Positions 23,908 through 33,664 of a stretch of DNA of 64,000 nucleotides are shown in pieces; the first letter of the stretch is position 1, and every line of letters starts with the position of its first letter. Source of the stretch: Melocanna baccifera. Taxonomy: Eukaryota; Streptophyta; Magnoliopsida; Poales; Poaceae. Under the pieces are notes generated by a model. That model saw nothing but the letters and a program-made list of their open reading frames with translations. It had not been told where the DNA came from and did no database searches. The stretch is from NCBI GenBank assembly GCA_036346265.1, contig CM070686.1:1054001-1118000 (forward strand), given 5' to 3'. Both the position numbers and the translations under genes were made by a program.

Positions 23908-24621
23908 CCATCTCGCAAGAAACTAGCTCACTAGAAATTTACCCTACTCCATTTCCACGATGTCTAATCTTAAATATTTGTGAGTATCTTTGCAACCAAA
24001 CATTGATTTTGCTTTGGAATTTGTATCATATGAGAGGGCTAAATGAAATTTTCTTGCTATATGCAGAAATCTTAATCATAACCAATTACAAGGAAATATG
24101 ACCGCTGTATTTGCCAACCTTGATAGTTTGACAATACTGTGAGTACTTTTTGTGTGCATTGTGAGATGGGTCTTAACTTGTATTGTAAAATCCCTCATCT
24201 TTGTTCATATTCATGATGTGTTGATTCTCTTACTATTTTTCTATGTAATGTGATTCAAAGATCTCTCCTTTAATTCTCTTACCGGTGACCTACCACCAAG
24301 CTTCATTGCATTGTCAAGCCTTAAAATTTTGTAACAGATGGATTTATTTATTTCCTAGACATGTCTTATTAGAGTGTCATGAGATTGCGAGAAAGAGATC
24401 TAACTACGATTTTTGATGTACAGATATTAGTTTTTAATGTGTACTACAATTAACTTGTAGACATCATTTAAACTGAGCAAAATTAATTTAGAAGCCGCAA
24501 AAGAACAGGGCCTTATTAGAGTGTCATGCATCTAATCCATGTCTTGTTCTTCTCAGATATTTACTGAACGATCAATTTACTGGTTATATCAATGTCCTAG
24601 CTAATCTCCCCTTAATGATCA
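23908..24621 (+). pseudogene. STRUBBELIG-receptor-like LRR pseudogene fragment
   Basis: Four consecutive exon-like blocks each encode about one leucine-rich repeat. Block 23908-23979 gives HLARN*LTRNLPYSISTMS. Block 24067-24138 gives LNHNQLQGNMTAVFANLDSL. Block 24261-24330 gives LSFNSLTGDLPPSFIALSSL. Block 24557-24621 gives YLLNDQFTGYINVLANLPL. One LRR per roughly 72-nt exon, with these sequences, is typical of STRUBBELIG-family receptor-like kinases. The first block has an in-frame TAG at 23924-23926. The third is 70 nt, against 72 for block two, so it is shifted. No transmembrane or kinase exons follow. GT donors survive after each block. It is therefore a dead fragment, but quite recognisable. 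Confidence 0.8.
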
Positions 24622-25925
24622 GTAAGTCTTAATCATCTCTCACATTTATGTTTTGCATGTTTTCCTTATTATATTTTGAGATGTGATTCCATTCTCTCCT
24701 AAATAGTGAATTGCACAAATATTAAAGCACTTTTAAAAGTGGATTGAAGGATATATTTGTGATGTACTTTTGTTATACTGTGTTGTGAGCATAAATTGAC
24801 GTTAGTTCAAGGTGATTAGAGTTTAGTCTAGGCGGACCAAATGCCAACGATTCGCAGATTATTGCTTATCGAGTTTTAACCTTCCATGAACTCGAACAGT
24901 TGAACGATAGATAATACATATCGTATGTTGTGAATATCAAATTTAGAAAGAGAATTAGATTTACAAAAATAAAAAAATAGCTGCAGGACCAAATGTGCCA
25001 ACAGTTCGCAGATGCTCTCCTGTACCGCCCGGGGGCTTAACCTTCCATGAACTAGAACAGTTGAACGTGCGGCAACTAATCAGCGTACAAAGTCCGTGGT
25101 GGGCCCATATGTACGGCCCGCTTGCAGTGATATTTTGCATTGATCGACGAGGAGGGGGTCCAGGGGTGTGGGGCCCCCGAGAACGAGCGGACAGGCGGCC
25201 GATCCAGCTTCCATTTGCCTTCCCTCCATCAACATTTGGGTCTCGTCACGGCACTGCAGCGTCCATACTTGAATAATTGTTGCCAATGGATTGAGATGAT
25301 CTTTCGTCATGTGCAGCGTGCAGATGAAGACGACCAATACATCAACTTCTGATGTGCGTCATACCACTAGTAGCAGTTGACACTTGTCTGCGGATTAGTA
25401 TCTCAGCAGAGCAGTGCTTCCATCCTCTTCAGGTGTGCTCTAACCAGTGACCGCCATTCACACTCACTGCCTGTCCAGACAAATGGCCGAAAGCTGGTAT
25501 CCTAGAATAATCATGCATGTATGGCTTGCGATGGAAGAGTTAACATACTAACATGCCACACTGCCCGAATGGAATGGATGACAGACTGACAGATACTAAA
25601 CGGCTAATAGCTTTTGGTTATAATTAATAATTTATAATTAAAAATAAATAATATCAACTAAAAGAAGTGTTTTTTTAAAAAGAGTGTGTGAGCAGTGGGA
25701 AAAGTAACGGAGAGATATATGTGTGAGATGGGAGTAAGAAGAGTGAGATACGTGATATACCTATGACCCATGTTTTATCTCTAGAGCGAGATGAGAGTAG
25801 AGAAGTAAAAAACCGCTTCGAAAATTCAAATATTGATATTGTCTTTTTATTTTTCTAAACAAAAACTAGAAGTAAAACCCAGTATAAACAGACCCACTGC
25901 TCCCTGTTGTCAGTATCGAAGAAGC
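24622..25925. other. intergenic with a short direct duplication
   Basis: Stretches at about 24837-24907 and 24988-25068 are direct copies that share CAACGATTCGCAG/CAACAGTTCGCAG and TTAACCTTCCATGAACT, then GAACAGTTGAACG. No gene was recognised. Confidence 0.45.
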
Positions 25926-25961
25926 ACATGTATCATGCATGCATTGATCTCAAACAATAAA

Positions 25962-27455
25962 GCGATCCGAAACCTCGACGATCTCGTAAACTTGATGCTG
26001 CTCGGTCTTGAGCAAGTCGCCTCGGACTTCTCGCGCACTAACGCAAAACAGACGAAAACACGAGAAAACAGAAATAAATTAAAAGAAATAAAAGGAAACA
26101 TTTTATTTAGAAAAGAAAAGCTTAAATAACAAAAGGAGAATTTTTAGAATTTTTCTGGGATGAATCTGGAGGAATGGAGGTCAAAAATGGGTTTAGGACA
26201 TTAAACTGAGCAAGGTGGTGTATTTTGGTGATTTTTGGGATTTTCTGGAATTTTCTAGGATTTATTTGGATTTTTCTGATTTCTGGAAATTGGTAAATGC
26301 TCGGGAAATTCAAATGAATAGTGTTGGGCCGGCCCGGGGGTTACAGTGCGGTCCATGGGGAAAATCGGCCCGCGTGGCGAAGCGGCCCTGGCCGCCACAC
26401 CTGGCGCTCGGCGCTGGCAAGCGGCGAGAGACTCGGCCACGCACGCGCGCGCGCCCACAACTCGGATGACCGACACGTGGCAGGCGGACGGCGGGGGAGG
26501 AGCGGGCGCGGAATCGGACGGCCGTGGCTGGGCGCCATCTGGTGGCTGGGATGCGGGGGAGTGGAGGGAGGGGATAAGGCCACATCCCTCGCGAGGGGCT
26601 TCTTCTCCCCCTCGCTCGTGGCGGCGGCCGGAGAGAAAGGAGGCGCGACTCGGCGCGGGAGGTTTCCACGGTCGGTGGCGCCGGAGGGCTCCGGGGTGAG
26701 AGAGCTCGGTTTGGCCGAGAAGACAAGGGCTCGGGAGGAGGGAGATGGCGGCGGCGGCCAAGGGGGCTCAAGGCGGGGCCAAGCGGTGCACGCTAATGCC
26801 AAGGTGAGTGGGGTAATGGAAAGGAGGTTATGGGGGCTTGGGTGAAATGAATTTGGCTTTGTTGAGAGAGGGGAGATCGGCTTGGGGCTCACCGATTCGG
26901 GAGGGTGGCGACGGGGCTAGGGGCGATGGGGCCTCGATTGCTTGCTCGGGGAGGGAGAAGGGGGTGGTAGGTGTCCACTGGTGGAAGCAATCGGGCTTTA
27001 ATAGCTCGAGGAGGTGGGGAGCTGCGCTGGGCATGGCGCCATGGCGGTGGAGCTCGTCGTCAGCGGTAGGCGTTGGCGAGGAGTAGATGGTGCGGGGTAG
27101 GTGGTTGCAGCGGTCCGAGGTGCCGCCGAGGGCGAGCCGCGGGGCAGAGGAGGCGAAGGCGATTGGAGCGCGGACGTCGAGGTGGGGCCCTTGGCAGGCG
27201 TTGACGCGGAGGAGGCGGCAAGTTGGCACGGCCACGGCACGGGAGAGGGCAAGGTGCACGGGCGCGCACGCGCGGTCAGCGCAAGAAGGGGGAGGAAGGA
27301 GGCGGCTTGGGCGAAGACGCGCGGCGCGAGAGAAGCGACGAAAGGAAGGGGAAAGCACGAATCACGAGGCAAGATCGGGGGCGGGTTGCAAAAAAGATGC
27401 ACAACGAAAAAGCAATGAGAATCAAATTTTAGCTTTGAAGTTTTGAGTTGTTTCA
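25962..27455 (-). repeat. LTR copy (3' LTR for the minus-strand element)
   Basis: About 1.5 kb. It is a direct copy of 30750-32053, sharing for example CTCGTAAACTTGA, CGCCTCGGACTTCTCGCGCA and GGTGAGTGGGGTAATGGAAA. Its minus-strand start (27455) adjoins a purine-rich tract. Confidence 0.75.
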
Positions 27456-28840
27456 ATCTTCCCTCCTTAAAAAGAATCTCGTCCTCGAGATTCACCCAGG
27501 TTAGCGAATAGGCTTAAAAACAAAATTTGTTCTAGTTCTGATTCCTTTCCTTCAGTCCTGTTTATTATGCGAAGCGACTTTTGTATCTTATGTCATTGGC
27601 GGTGTCTGCGATGTCTTATTCTGAAGCGCATCTAAATCCTTATGTCTTCATATTATCTTTTCCCGAACATAGGTGACCTTTGCTTTTGGATCCAAATGGT
27701 CTTCCTTGAAATGACATGCAGTAGTATAGTCTTAGTCGAGTATAGTCTTGTTAACTGCGTTGTGGGCTTGTTTGACTGGTAGAGAATGTGCTATTTTAAG
27801 TAATTAACCTGTGTCTATCCAGGGCCTCATATTCTTTTACGACGTTGAAATTTCGTATCGAAATTCTTACCCGTGTCCTTTCTTCCCATGCCAAGCTGTG
27901 TAGAGATGGTAATAACCTTGTAGACACTGACGACTTACCATTACTGTCCGGTGTACCTCTCCAATGTATATATATATAAGACATTTATGTGCTTTACCAG
28001 AGTCAGTTCTTGTCATATCTTTATTCCTGTTATGCCTTAAAATCTGCATCACTGTTCCTACATTATTCTTGTCGTACAACTTGCCTCATTGTCTTTTGCA
28101 TAATTTACTTTATATGTTCCACTGAACTTTCATAATTCTTTTCCGATATTAATATTCTTGAGATCCCTTCTGTACCTTCTTTGGACCAAAATTTATAATA
28201 TCTTTGATTAAGAGATTTTATAGAATAAGTCTGAGATCTCATCCACTAATTTATGACTCTTATACCACGAAGTTTTTTTTTTTTTTGTACTTATCCTAGC
28301 ATTTGGTCTTTCTGGGTGACATCAAGAACCTAGGTCCATGTCCTGTATATCATCCTTGTCATGTAACTTGTCTCAATATCTTTCGTATGAATTGACTGGT
28401 GTGTTCTACGGAACCTTCATAGATCGCTTCAAATGCCAATATTCTTTATGATGTGTCAGGTTCATTTTGTACCAAGGTCCTGTGAGTCATGGTCTCACCA
28501 CATTTACATTATAATGTTTGGTCCCTTACATAAGGTGAATGTTGACTTATGTTAGAGTCAACTCTTTGCATGTAGCCATTTAAAACCTCTTTCTCAGCAT
28601 GTACTCAGTGCAACTTGATGTTAGGAGTTGGACTTGCTGTAAATTATTTTAACACAACACGAACCTTTTATTCCATACATCTTTATACAACCGACTTACG
28701 TACTCCCATAGTCTTTTCCACATATCTTAGTTTTCAAGTACATTAGAAAACACGCTTATACAAAAGTACTACAAAGCATGTTCCATAATGGAGACATCGA
28801 CAACTCCATGTCATCCTTTAGTGCTTGATTACTTCTTCTT

Positions 28841-29638
28841 CTATTCGACTTTCTTAACGGTGGTGTCTTTCTCCATCGCCGGTTGAGTTGGCGTTGATGC
28901 TTGTACTCTTGCTTGCATTTTGGGTAAGGACCTCATTGGACATTGGTCACGATAATGTCCACTTTGTTGGCGATGAAAACAAGTTACATCACAGGAGTCG
29001 AGGTTCATCCTTTTATGAGCTTTCACGTATCTGGGCATTTCTTCTTCTATCCAGAGAGCTCGATCGACTAGAGTCCGTAAGTTTGGAAAGTTGGTGGTCT
29101 TGATATGGCGTTTCACATTTGATCGTAGACCCTTTACAAAGTGTTCCATCCTTTTGGCTTCGGTGTCAACATCTTTTTGAGCATACTGTGAGAGATGATA
29201 AAATTGTCGTCAGATATTCCATGATAGGTTTCTTTCCTTGTTGAAGGAGGAGAAATTCTTGATATTTTTCGTGGACTACTTTAGAAGAGATGTGAGTTTT
29301 ACGAAACTGCTTCACAAACTCTTCCCAGGTTATATCATTCTTATATGTATTCATCCACCGAATAGCATTCCACGACCAATCGTTGGTCTGTTAGTTGATA
29401 TCTTTGCAAATAGAACTTTCTCTTTATCCATACATTGGATGGCATCCGTCCTCTTTTCAATTTCTTGTAACCAATTATCTGCACTCAGTGATTCTGTTGC
29501 TGACGGAAATTGAGGTGGTTGAGTCTTCAGAAAGGTTGCAAACTTGAACACTGTTATATCTGGGGTTGTCGTTGATCCTTCGGGTGACATTGTTGTAGTA
29601 GTCATCTGTTCTAGTACCTCTATTTGCTGCTCCAACAT
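28841..29638 (-). pseudogene. gypsy gag remnant
   Basis: On the minus strand the pieces 29638-29351, 29354-29166 and 29149-28841 form one gag-like reading with frame breaks. They include VFKFATFLKTQPPQFPSATE and NWLQEIEKRTDAIQC, then MEHFVKGLRSNVKRHI, then a zinc knuckle. The knuckle CFHRQQSGHYRDQC has its second Cys replaced by Arg. Ty3/gypsy Gag coats genomic RNA in the particle; this copy cannot be functional. Confidence 0.8.
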
Positions 29639-30749
29639 CTTGACATGTTCTTAGTGGTACTTAATCTGATCCTTCTTTATGGTGGTTAAGATTTCCATCG
29701 TATTGAGTTATCTCCTTGTGCTTCCCTTCTTCCTTTATTGTACTGCCAGAACTTCCATTTATCAGTAATTCCTTCTTTTGTGGTAACCCAAACTTTAGGA
29801 ATCAGTCTACAACATTTTTGGGCTTAGCAAGGGAAAGTAAGAATGAAATGGGTGAGAGTAAAAGAAAACAAGAGGAGAGTAGAGTGGGATTTTGAAACTG
29901 CTAGGTAAGGGAAGAATTAAAATAGACGAATATAAGTAAGGTTTGAGACGAAATGGGTAGGAGCGGAGGGCTTTTGAACATAATCTTATTAAAAATCATA
30001 AAGCCTCAACCAATGTGGAACACATCGATCGCCTAAGTTGCGATCGACGCGCAAGTTTCGTGAAGACCTACCGTTGTGTGTCTGATGAGTTACGTATTAC
30101 GGCGATAACTCACCCATACCACACATGCGGCGAGATTCGTTTCGGCGATAACTCGCTTATGCACCATACTCTGTAGGGTACAATTAAAGTGGCGATTAAC
30201 GGATCGAGATTGATAGTTCAATACGGTGGTTGGCGGGTTCGTGCTCTATACTCGGCATAAGGGTCTAGTCCTTACATTTTCTCCGAGGCGCCAACCACGA
30301 CCGGTGTCGGCCAATCTGGCGATACCGCTGCTGCACTCTCCACCCTAGGGTAGGGTTGTGGCTCGTCCCCATTGGGCACTCCACGGCTTCGCCTACCCTA
30401 GAACAAACCGATACAACCTTCTAAGTGCGGTGTCCCATACCACCCTACCCTAGCTCGAGTTTTCAAATTCACTGCGAACTACCAAGACCATGGCAGCTCG
30501 TTATTTTATGTGAGTACATATGCGATGGTTATGAATACTTAAATTTTATTAATCCTAAGTTTGTCGAGGTGAATGTGGCCTTAAGTAAAGTGGGGCCTTT
30601 ATCGTTGGTAGGACATACCTACATGTACCACATTATTCTAAACATCTGTTTAATTAAATAATTTGAGCAATTAACATAATGCAAATAATATAGATAAATA
30701 ATTAGGAAATGTAGGTTCAATATGTTCAAAGATTTGTAACTTGCCTCGC

Positions 30750-32053
30750 TAATCAAAACCTCGGCGATCTCGTAAACTTGAAGTCTGCTCGGGTCTTGAA
30801 CCGTCGCCTCGGACTTCTCGCGCACTAACGCAAAACAGACGAAAACACGAGAAAACAGAAATAAATTAAAAGAAATAAAAGGAAACATTTTATTTAGAAA
30901 AGAAAAGCTTAAATAACAAAAGGAGAATTTTTAGAATTTTTAGGATGAATCGGAGGAATGGAGGTCAAAAATGGGTTTAGGACATTAAACCGAGCAAGGT
31001 GGTGTATTTTGGTGATTTTGGGATTTTCTGGAATTTTCTAGGATTTATTTGGATTTTTCGATTTGAAATTGGTAAATGCTCGGAAATTCAAATGAATAGT
31101 GTTGGGCGGCCGGGTTCTGATGCGGTCCATGGGAAAATCGGCCCGCGTGGCGAGCGCCCACGTGGCGGCGCCGCACACGCCAGCGCTCGGCGCGCGGCAA
31201 GCGGCCAGAGACTCGGCCACGCACGCACGCGCCAGCACTTCGGATGGCCGACACGTGGCTTGGCGGACGGCGGGAGGAGCGGCGCGAGGTCGGACGGCCG
31301 TGGTGGGCGCCATCCAGTGGGCTGGGATGCGGGAGTGGAGGGAGGATAAGGCCACATCCTCGCGAGGCTTCTTTCCTCGCTCGTGCGCGGCGCCGAGAAA
31401 GGAGGCGCGACTTCGGCCGCGGGGAGGTTTCCACGGTCAGTGGCGCGGAGGGCTCGGGGTGAGAGGAGCTCGGTTTGGCCCGAAGACAAGGGCTCGGGAG
31501 GAGAGGAGATGGCGGGCGGCGGCAAGGGGCTCAAGGCGGGGCCAGCCGGTGCACGCTAATGCCAAGGTGAGTGGGGTAATGGAAAGGGAGGTTATGGGGG
31601 CTTGGTGAAATGAATTTGGCTGCTTGTTGAGAGGAGGGGAGATCGGCAGGGCTCACCGATTCGGGAGGGTGGCGGCGGGGCTAGGGCGATGGGGCCTCGA
31701 TTGCTTGCTCGGGGGGAGAAGGGGTGGTAGGTGTCCTTTGGTGGAAGCAATCGGGCTTTAATAGCTCGAGGAGGTGGGGAGGCTGCGCTAGGGCATGGGC
31801 GACCATGGCGGTGGAGCTACGTCACCGGTAGGCGTTGACGAGGAGTAGATGGTGCAGGGTAGGTGGTTGCACGCGGTCCGAGGGGTGCCGCCGGGCGCGC
31901 GAGACCGCGGGCAAGAGGAGGCGAAGGCGATTGGAGCGCGGACGTCGAGGTGGGCCCTTGGCGGCGTTGACGCGGAGGAGGCGGCAAGTTGGCACGCCAC
32001 GGCACGGGAGAGGCAAGGTGCACGAGCGCGCGCGCGCGTCAGCGCAAGAAGGG
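30750..32053 (-). repeat. LTR copy (5' LTR for the minus-strand element, truncated)
   Basis: Direct copy of 25962 to about 27292. It ends abruptly after AGCGCAAGAAGGG, where the left copy continues for another 165 bp. It differs from the left copy by many one- or two-base length changes in G/C runs. Confidence 0.75.
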
Positions 32054-32063
32054 ACATGTATCA

Positions 32064-33165
32064 ATCATGATTCCGGCGTTCTTTCAAGACAAGCCGACGC
32101 AGTGAAATGCTACATGTAGAAGTAAATTTTGCCTTAATTAATCTTCGTAAAAATGTGATGTGAACATATAATAAGAGCTCTTTTCACAAGGACATGGTAC
32201 CATGTGTTTGTATCAGTACGACAATGAATCGATGGTATCGAGCAGGTGCGTAACAAAGCATGGGAATCATGATTCGTCTTAGGATCCTTCAAAATATCCC
32301 CAAACGTGGCAGGCTCGCAGCAACAAATCTTTCGTTTTTGGCCTTATCAATCTTTCACAAAAGGGCATGAATATGACATAATGCCGACTAGCTAGCTGCA
32401 ATGCTGCATCTTGTGTTCAATACGGCAACGAAATAACGACATCAAGTCGATCGCCTAAAGCCCTTGGTAATCGTTTCTGGCTTATATTTTTTTATTTATT
32501 AATTTTGTCTTTTTCTAGTTTTTTTATTTCTTTTAGATTTTTTTCTTGTATTTTTTTACATTGTCTGTGATAGTTTAATCTATTTTTATTTTTAAATTTT
32601 TGTAAATTTAATATATCAAATAAACCACTTTAAATACAGTAAAAAATAAACTAATTATAATTAAAAAAACTATAAGCTATTATCATTCTAAATACCCTCT
32701 AAAAAATGTTGGAAAGTTGCATCGATTTGGACACGATTCTTCACCTTGAAGAGATTATTATCGATGTGCATCTAATCAACCAAAAGTACCAGACTCTCCG
32801 TAACCCTCCATTAAGACAGAAAATGCAGGGCGACACGCACCCACTGCATATACTCGCTTTCGACGACAGGCCGAGGTACACATGGTCCAGAAATTGGCTC
32901 GTTGCACACAAAAACAAGCATAAACGCGATCGCTTTCGGATGCACCCATCGAAATTCCACCATATTTCATGCCGTTCCATCAAATTTTGTCATCGCAATT
33001 CATGGACCACCTGGATCAGATGGAAAAGTCGAATTTTCAAAAAAAAATGGAAAAGTCGAAAGTGCCCGTAGAGAGTGCGCGGCGCAGGTGGTCAAGGCGT
33101 TCCAAGAGCAGCCGCCCGCGAAATAATCGAGCAACCGAGGGACCGAAACGAAAAACGACCACGCC
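32064..33165. other. intergenic, includes AT-rich dispersed repeat at about 32470-32705
   Basis: The T- then A-rich stretch 32470-32705 resembles sequence at 54420-54615. No gene was found between the gypsy remnant and the polyamine oxidase promoter. Confidence 0.4.
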
Positions 33166-33173
33166 TATAAAAA
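33166..33173 (+). promoter_or_regulatory. probable TATA box of polyamine oxidase gene 1
   Basis: TATAAAAA lies about 30 bp before the likely transcription start (near 33200), in GC-rich surroundings. It implies a leader of roughly 460 nt with a single upstream ORF. Confidence 0.6.
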
Positions 33174-33379
33174 AACCGCGGCGCCAGCCCGCACCGCACC
33201 AGGCAAGAGTCTAACCCAACCCCCGCAACAGCCCGCTAATCTCCAGCCCTTCCTCTCCACCACCACCACCATCTCCACCGCTCGGCTCGCGCGGCGGGCG
33301 GCGTGGCTCCGCGGGAGGGAATCGCCGGTGTGGGGCGGGCGGCGGCGGGGGGTCTCGCCGGCGACGAGTTGGTTTGGGT

Positions 33380-33529
33380 ATGAGAGGGGTTCATGCGGCG
33401 CCGACCACCGCTGCCAGCGTCCCCTGTTGCGGCTTCATGGACGGCCTCCTCATCTTCGTCTTCTACCTCTCGCTTCCTATACGTGGCGGCCGCGACCACT
33501 CGTTAACCTCCACCTCGTCTAATTGTTAG
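33380..33529 (+). CDS. conserved-peptide upstream ORF of polyamine oxidase gene 1
   Basis: A 49-codon ORF lies in the 5' leader of the downstream oxidase and stops 135 nt before its start. It encodes a small peptide whose middle, DGLLIFVFYLSLPIR (residues 21-35), matches DGLLVFVFFISIPIR in the uORF of the tandem paralogue. The flanks do not match. The start context GGGTATGAG is identical in both genes (G at -3). No other ATG lies between the likely transcription start and the main ATG. Arabidopsis PAO2 mRNA is reported to have a translation-repressing uORF that responds to polyamines, and a similar role is inferred here. A peptide-dependent ribosome stall is possible but not shown. Confidence 0.8.
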   Translation: MRGVHAAPTTAASVPCCGFMDGLLIFVFYLSLPIRGGRDHSLTSTSSNC

Positions 33530-33664
33530 CCGCCGCCAGCCCGATCGATCTCGCACACACACACACACTCTGCGCTCCGATCTCTCTGTTTCGACTCGAT
33601 TCTCCCCGCCGCCGCCGTCGAACGCAATTCGGGTTGAGTCCGGTTCATTTGCCCGCGTTAGAGG

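Larger units (their letters stand above)
25936..32053 (-). mobile_element. truncated Ty3/gypsy retrotransposon (chromovirus-like) on the minus strand
   Basis: Direct long repeats at about 25962-27455 and 30750-32053 flank a minus-strand gag remnant (29638-28841). The right end of the left repeat, GAGTTGTTTCA, is followed by ATCTTCCCTCCTTAAAAAGA. On the minus strand this is a purine tract adjoining a TGAAACAACTC LTR start, preceded by the CTCGAGGACGAGATTC phrase often found at the 3' end of grass gypsy pol genes. Most of pol is missing. The right LTR is cut short near 32053, and the left one lacks its distal part. A 10-bp repeat, ACATGTATCA, lies at 25926-25935 and 32054-32063. Confidence 0.75.

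Noticed and set aside
26255..27495. Many 100-180 codon ORFs on both strands in 26.3-27.5 kb, repeated at 31.0-32.1 kb
   Set aside because: The region is a GC-rich LTR present twice; the frames are not conserved between the two copies.
28841..29149. Minus-strand ORF with a zinc-knuckle-like motif considered as a host CCHC protein
   Set aside because: It has the order and wording of gypsy Gag, is frame-broken upstream and lies between two direct LTRs.
33328..33522. 64-codon ORF overlapping the gene 1 uORF in another frame
   Set aside because: It begins GTGTGGGG/ATG-poor GC-rich leader in a different frame and has no counterpart in gene 2; the 33380 frame does.
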